Below, piece by piece: positions 59,408-64,000 of a DNA stretch of 64,000 nt. Location of the stretch: contig CAIUMM010000054.1 in the NCBI GenBank assembly GCA_903900265.1, forward strand, positions 1-64,000, given 5' to 3'. Numbering within the stretch: the stretch's first letter is position 1; each line of letters begins with the position of its first letter. This stretch comes from an uncultured Pseudomonadota bacterium. Lineage in GTDB: Bacteria; Myxococcota_A; UBA796; SXON01. A model generated the notes under the pieces. It did not search any database and had not been told where the DNA came from. It was given only the letters and a program-made list of their open reading frames with translations. Made by a program: the position numbers and the translations under genes.

Positions 59408-59806
59408 CTACCAGATGTGGCAGATGACTTCGCCACCGACACCAGCGTTCCGTGCGGCCTTATCAGACAGCACTCCGCGGGGGGTGGTGAGGATTGCGAG
59501 ACCGAGGCCGTTTCGTACACGGGGAACCTCATCCTTACCTACGTACACGCGGCGGCTCGGAGAGCTGACGCGGGTGAGGCCTTGGATGACGCCCTGGCGT
59601 GCATCGTCGTACTTCAGGAAGACCTTGAGCGCTCCACCCCTGGGGGCGTCGGCACGGTCGAGGTAACCCTCGACAAAGCCTTCATCCTTCAGGATCTTCA
59701 CAATCTCAAGTTTGATTCGGGACCGGGGCATCTCAACCGCAGCATGGCGCGCCTGAATGGCGTTCCGGATGCGGGTGAGCATATCGGCGATGGGGTCGTT
59801 GGTCAT
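59408..59806 (-). CDS. rpsH: 30S ribosomal protein S8
   Basis: MTNDPIADMLTRIRNA; AILTTPRGVLSDKAARNAGVGGEVICHIW. Confidence 0.97.
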   Translation of the reverse strand: MTNDPIADMLTRIRNAIQARHAAVEMPRSRIKLEIVKILKDEGFVEGYLDRADAPRGGALKVFLKYDDARQGVIQGLTRVSSPSRRVYVGKDEVPRVRNGLGLAILTTPRGVLSDKAARNAGVGGEVICHIW

Positions 59807-59821
59807 AATGAACCTCGCTCG

Positions 59822-60007
59822 CTACCAGCTGGCCTTCATCACGCCAGGAATCTCGCCCTTGAGGGAGAGGTTCCGAAAGCAGATGCGGCACATGTTGAAC
59901 TTCCGAAGAAACGCACGAGAGCGGCCACACAGAGGACAGCGGCTTTTCTTGCGAGTAGAGAACTTCGGCGTACGCGTAGCGGCGACGAGTTGCGACTTTT
60001 TGGCCAC
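59822..60007 (-). CDS. rpsN: 30S ribosomal protein S14, zinc-ribbon type
   Basis: 61 aa with CPLC...[43 protein letters not shown]. Confidence 0.96.
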   Translation of the reverse strand: MAKKSQLVAATRTPKFSTRKKSRCPLCGRSRAFLRKFNMCRICFRNLSLKGEIPGVMKASW

Positions 60008-60021
60008 TGGTGTCTCCGGGG

Positions 60022-60567
60022 CTACTGGCGGAAGGGGATACCGAGAGCCCGCAGAAGCGCGCGACCTTCGGTGTCGTTTAGGGCGGTCGTCACGAACGCG
60101 ATGTTCATGCCGGTGATCTTCGTCACGCGATCGTAGTTGATCTCGGGGAAGATGATCTGCTCGGTAACACCGAGAGAGTAGTTCCCGCGTCCGTCGAACG
60201 CCTTGGGATTGACACCCCGGAAGTCACGTACGCGAGGGAGAGAAACATTGATCAAGCGATCAAGGAACTCCCACATGCGGTGACCACGGAGAGTTACCCG
60301 TGCGCCGATCGGCTGGTTCTCGCGCAACTTGAAATTCGCGATGGACTTGCGAGACCGCCTGATCTCCGGCTTCTGGCCGGTGATGAGGGAGAGCTCCTCC
60401 GCCGCGTTTTCCAACAACTTCACGTTCTGGGTGGCCTCTTTGAGGGAGGTGTTCAGGACGATCTTTTGGAGCCTGGGGACCCGCATCACGTTCGTGTACC
60501 CAAACTCCTTCTGGAGCGAGGGTACCGCACTTTCGCGGTAGAATTTTTGTAGACGTGTTTCAGCCAT
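60022..60567 (-). CDS. rplE: 50S ribosomal protein L5
   Basis: [54 protein letters not shown]. Confidence 0.97.
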   Translation of the reverse strand: MAETRLQKFYRESAVPSLQKEFGYTNVMRVPRLQKIVLNTSLKEATQNVKLLENAAEELSLITGQKPEIRRSRKSIANFKLRENQPIGARVTLRGHRMWEFLDRLINVSLPRVRDFRGVNPKAFDGRGNYSLGVTEQIIFPEINYDRVTKITGMNIAFVTTALNDTEGRALLRALGIPFRQ

Positions 60568-60615
60568 CGACGACTCTTCCGTTTGTACGGTGTTGAGCGG
60601 GCGTTTCAGATAGGT

Positions 60616-60933
60616 TTAGACAGGGGCGCCGGTCTTGCGATTGATGCGGGACTTGGTCCCATCTTCAATCTTGAAGCCGACCTTGATGCGCGCGCCAGCG
60701 GCGGCGTCCCAAAGAGCCACGTTCGACACGTGGATAGCGGCTTCTTTCTGGATGATGCTACCCGGACGGTCCTGCTGGGCCTTGATGTGCTTCTTGACGA
60801 TAGCAACACCCTCGACCACCACGCGACCTTCCTGGGGGAGCACTTCGAGCACCTTACCGGTGCGTCCCTTGTGCTTTCCAGCGATCACCACCACAACGTC
60901 GTCACGGCGGATTTTCAACTTGTTCTTAGCCAT
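60616..60933 (-). CDS. rplX: 50S ribosomal protein L24
   Basis: KLKIRRDDVVVVIAGKHKGRTGKVLEVLPQEGRVVVEGVAIVKKHIK. Confidence 0.97.
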   Translation of the reverse strand: MAKNKLKIRRDDVVVVIAGKHKGRTGKVLEVLPQEGRVVVEGVAIVKKHIKAQQDRPGSIIQKEAAIHVSNVALWDAAAGARIKVGFKIEDGTKSRINRKTGAPV

Positions 60934-60940
60934 GGTTTCC

Positions 60941-61309
60941 TCAGAGCACTTCTGGCGCGAGCGCCACGATCTTCATGTAGGCTTTAGCCCGCAGCTCACG
61001 AGCGACTGGCCCAAAGATACGCGTGCCGATCGGCTCGCCCTTCGCGTCAATCAACACCGCCGAGTTGTTGTCAAAGCGGATGTACGTACCATCGGCGCGA
61101 CGAACTTCCTTGGAAGTACGCACGATAACGGCCTTGTGCACATCACCCTTCTTCACCTTACCGGTGGGAATGGCTTCTTTGATCGAGACGACGATGATGT
61201 CCCCGAGGCTCGCGTACTTACGCTTCGACCCGCCGAGAACCTTCACGCACTGAACCCGACGTGCGCCGGAGTTATCCGCGACATCAAGGTGACTTTGCAT
61301 CTGGATCAT
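60941..61309 (-). CDS. rplN: 50S ribosomal protein L14
   Basis: [46 protein letters not shown]. Confidence 0.98.
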   Translation of the reverse strand: MIQMQSHLDVADNSGARRVQCVKVLGGSKRKYASLGDIIVVSIKEAIPTGKVKKGDVHKAVIVRTSKEVRRADGTYIRFDNNSAVLIDAKGEPIGTRIFGPVARELRAKAYMKIVALAPEVL

Positions 61310-61313
61310 GGTG

Positions 61314-61589
61314 TTAGGCCTCGACCGTGGAGGTCACAACGCGCTCGATCACGCGCCACCGCTTGGTGCGGCTGAGCGGACGGCTCTCTTCGATGACAAC
61401 CAGGTCATTGACCTTGCAGCTGTTGTCTTCGTCATGCGCCTTGAAGGAGCGAACCTGCTTGATGTACTTGTGATAACGAGCGTGTTTCACAGTACGCTCG
61501 ACCTGTACGACCACCGTCTTCTCCATTTTGTTGGAGATGACGCGACCGCGTACCTGGCGTCTTCCGCCGTTGGTGTTTTCGTCAGACAT
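61314..61589 (-). CDS. rpsQ: 30S ribosomal protein S17
   Basis: [32 protein letters not shown]. Confidence 0.96.
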   Translation of the reverse strand: MSDENTNGGRRQVRGRVISNKMEKTVVVQVERTVKHARYHKYIKQVRSFKAHDEDNSCKVNDLVVIEESRPLSRTKRWRVIERVVTSTVEA

Positions 61590-61742
61590 TGCTCACCTGG
61601 CTTTATGCGCGCCGGCGAACCGGCTTGCGAAGTGGGTGCTTAGACCGATTGCTCGGCGAGGGGTGACCGCAGGTCTCCACGGGAGTGGACTCGTGCGGGG
61701 TGGATGAACAACCGAAGTTCCTCATCCGAAGGGTGCACCGGT

Positions 61743-62075
61743 TTACTCCGGCGCCACGCTGCTGTCAAGGGACGACTTTTCCATCAGGCCCTTAAGGAAG
61801 CCGCCGCCCGCATCCGCACTGCCAAGGGCAGCGGGGACGAAGCTCGCGGCGTGCTTCTGGCGAAGCTGCCCACGGACCACGCCACTGTCCAGCTCGCGGC
61901 TGCGGAGCGCAGTCTGAGCCCGCGCGATCTCGCGACGGGTGCGCTTGAGCACGCTGTTGTTCTCAAGCTGATTGAGCCGGTGGCGGAGCTGGTGCCCGAA
62001 GAGCGTACGCTCCAGGGTGAGCTCGTGATGAACCAGCTGCTCATCGGACATCGTTGAAAGGTCGACGTTTTTCAT
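61743..62075 (-). CDS. rpmC: 50S ribosomal protein L29 with C-terminal extension
   Basis: [54 protein letters not shown] core plus about 45 extra residues. Confidence 0.85.
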   Translation of the reverse strand: MKNVDLSTMSDEQLVHHELTLERTLFGHQLRHRLNQLENNSVLKRTRREIARAQTALRSRELDSGVVRGQLRQKHAASFVPAALGSADAGGGFLKGLMEKSSLDSSVAPE

Positions 62076-62491
62076 GACACAACATCCTCACGCTTGATGA
62101 CCCGAACGGCCATGGGGAGCTTGTGACCGGCGAGGCGGAGCGCCTCGCGAGCGGTCTCCTCGGCCACGCCTTCGATCTCGAAGATCACGCGACCGGGCTT
62201 GATGACGGCAACCCAGTACTCCGGGTTGCCCTTACCGGTACCCATTCGGGTTTCGGCAGGCTTCTTGGTGACCGGCTTGTCCGGGAACACGCGGATCCAG
62301 ACCTTACCGCCGCGCTTTACGTGGCGAGTGAGGGCGATACGACCGGCCTCGATCTGGCGAGCGGTGATCCAGGCACTCTCAGTAGCCTGAAGGCCGTAGT
62401 CGCCGAAACTTACGTCGCCGCCACGGTAGGCCAGCCCGTTGGTACGGCCCTTCTGGACCTTACGGAACTTGACGCGCTTGGGGGAAAGCAT
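62072..62491 (-). CDS. rplP: 50S ribosomal protein L16
   Basis: [59 protein letters not shown]. Confidence 0.97.
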   Translation of the reverse strand: MLSPKRVKFRKVQKGRTNGLAYRGGDVSFGDYGLQATESAWITARQIEAGRIALTRHVKRGGKVWIRVFPDKPVTKKPAETRMGTGKGNPEYWVAVIKPGRVIFEIEGVAEETAREALRLAGHKLPMAVRVIKREDVVS

Positions 62492-62559
62492 GGGAAACCT
62501 CTTCTACGTCTGCGTTACGCAAACGGCGGTCGGGGCGAAAGTTTCGCCCCGGTTGAACA

Positions 62560-63207
62560 CTAGAAAGAACGATCCTCTTCGCCCGGCATGATCTCCCCTT
62601 TGAAGATCCATACCTTGACGCCGATGATGCCGTAGGTGGTGTGCGCTTCGGCCAAGCCGTAGTCGACATCGGCACGGAGGGTGTGCAGAGGCACGCGGCC
62701 CTCGCGGTACCACTCGGTGCGGTGCATTTCTGCCCCGCCGAGACGTCCTGCGCACATGACCTTGATGCCCTTGGCGCCCGCCTTCTTCGACTGCTGCATG
62801 GCCTTCTTCATCGCGCGACGGAAGCTCACGCGCTTCTCGATCTGCTGCGCGATGTTCTGTGCCACGAGGATGGAGTCGAGATCCACCTTGCGGACTTCCA
62901 TCACGTTGATGAAGATCTCCGTCTTGGCGAGCTTCTCCAGCTCCACCTTGAGGCTATCGAGCCCTGCGGCCTTCTTGTCGATGATCATTCCGGGCTTCGC
63001 CGCGAAGATGAAGACCTTGGCCTTGTTCGCAGCGCGCTCGATGCGCACCTTGGAGATGCCTGCAACGTACAGCTTCGCCTTCACATGCTTGCGAATGGCG
63101 ATGTCCTCATGGAGGAAGCGCTGGTAATTGCGCTCATCGAACCACTTGGATTCCCACGGGCGAGTAATACCTACCCGGAAACCGATCGGATTGACTTTTT
63201 GACCCAT
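62560..63207 (-). CDS. rpsC: 30S ribosomal protein S3
   Basis: [46 protein letters not shown]. Confidence 0.97.
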   Translation of the reverse strand: MGQKVNPIGFRVGITRPWESKWFDERNYQRFLHEDIAIRKHVKAKLYVAGISKVRIERAANKAKVFIFAAKPGMIIDKKAAGLDSLKVELEKLAKTEIFINVMEVRKVDLDSILVAQNIAQQIEKRVSFRRAMKKAMQQSKKAGAKGIKVMCAGRLGGAEMHRTEWYREGRVPLHTLRADVDYGLAEAHTTYGIIGVKVWIFKGEIMPGEEDRSF

Positions 63208-63215
63208 GGAAACTC

Positions 63216-63563
63216 CTACCGAGCGTCGAGGACGACGGTGATGTGGGCTGTCTGCTTGAGGATGGGGGTCGCACGCCCCTGGGCGCGCGGGCGGAAGCGT
63301 TGCAGGGTCGGACCAGCGCCGACCTGAATCATCTTGACGTAGAGCTGGTCAACGTCAACGGTCGAGCCGTGGTGCTCGGCGTAGTGTTCTGCGTTTGCCA
63401 TGGCCGCCTCGATCAACTTCTTGATGATCGGAGCGGACTTCTTGGGCAGGAACGCGAGCACGTCGAGCGCCTGCCCAACGTCCTTACCGCGGACGAGATC
63501 GGCAACAAGCCTTGCCTTGCGTGCGGAGACGCGGGCGTGGCGAAGGTTGGCGGTGGATTCCAT
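63216..63563 (-). CDS. rplV: 50S ribosomal protein L22
   Basis: [31 protein letters not shown]. Confidence 0.97.
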   Translation of the reverse strand: MESTANLRHARVSARKARLVADLVRGKDVGQALDVLAFLPKKSAPIIKKLIEAAMANAEHYAEHHGSTVDVDQLYVKMIQVGAGPTLQRFRPRAQGRATPILKQTAHITVVLDAR

Positions 63564-63604
63564 AGTGTACTCGGGGGCCTAACGGCCCAGGAAGGGGTGG
63601 AGAG

Positions 63605-63880
63605 CTACTTGACCTTGGTCTTCCGGTCCGCGGCGTGCCCGTAGTAGGTACGGGTCGCCGAGAACTCGCCGAGCTTGTGGCCGACCATGTGCTCGGTCAC
63701 GTAGACCGGAACATGTTTCTTGCCGTTGTGAACGGCGAAGGTCAAACCGATAAAATCGGGGATGATCGTCGAGCGTCGGCTCCAGGTCTTGATGACCTTG
63801 TTGCCGCCCTTGCGAGCAGCCTCGGCTTTGACAATCAGGTACTGGTCCACAAACGGACCCTTCTTTACAGAACGTGCCAT
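63605..63880 (-). CDS. rpsS: 30S ribosomal protein S19
   Basis: [63 protein letters not shown]. Confidence 0.98.
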   Translation of the reverse strand: MARSVKKGPFVDQYLIVKAEAARKGGNKVIKTWSRRSTIIPDFIGLTFAVHNGKKHVPVYVTEHMVGHKLGEFSATRTYYGHAADRKTKVK

Positions 63881-63889
63881 GAGGGCTCC

Positions 63890-64000
63890 CTAAGCGCGGC
63901 GCTTCACGATGAAACGGTTGGAGGGCTTCTTCTTCGAGCGGGTCTTGTACCCCTTCGTCGGCTTGCCCCAAGGTGTGACAGGATGACGACCGCCCTTCGT
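63890..64000 (-). CDS. rplB: 50S ribosomal protein L2, C-terminal fragment (continues beyond window)
   Basis: Manual translation [36 protein letters not shown]. Confidence 0.93.
   Translation of the reverse strand, partial: TKGGRHPVTPWGKPTKGYKTRSKKKPSNRFIVKRRA

Noticed and set aside
63579-63971. 130 aa minus-strand ORF at the right edge
   Set aside because: Out of frame with rpsS and the rplB C-terminus, both identified by conserved sequence

Overview
GC-rich bacterial chromosome window. Gene content (MYXO-CTERM-like tail, MopE-type repeats, many lipoproteins, Haliangium-like shell proteins) suggests Myxococcota or a related deltaproteobacterial lineage; this taxonomic call is inference. 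From about 52.4 kb to the right edge runs a minus-strand S10/spc/alpha ribosomal-protein cluster (rplB fragment to rplQ, with secY, map and rpoA). The left 46 kb is mixed housekeeping and accessory genes: purF, msrA, dapD/dapE, korAB, mvaA, an acyl-CoA ligase, thiD, hutI, a PP2C phosphatase, a radical SAM protein, a class III cyclase, and several lipoproteins, haem proteins and a protease. Two features stand out. (1) A compact bacterial microcompartment (BMC) operon at 46.17-50.85 kb encodes 1 BMC-H, 2 BMC-T and 3 BMC-P shell proteins plus an aldehyde dehydrogenase and a class II aldolase, both with encapsulation-peptide-like termini. No phosphotransacylase, alcohol dehydrogenase or signature enzyme is visible nearby. 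(2) A short gene at 36044-36286 (minus), missed by the ORF track, encodes a SelW-like (Rdx family) selenoprotein with an in-frame UGA in a CxxU motif and a SECIS-like hairpin just downstream of the UGA. No tRNA, rRNA, CRISPR array or transposase was recognised. Homology calls are from reading motifs; no searches were run.
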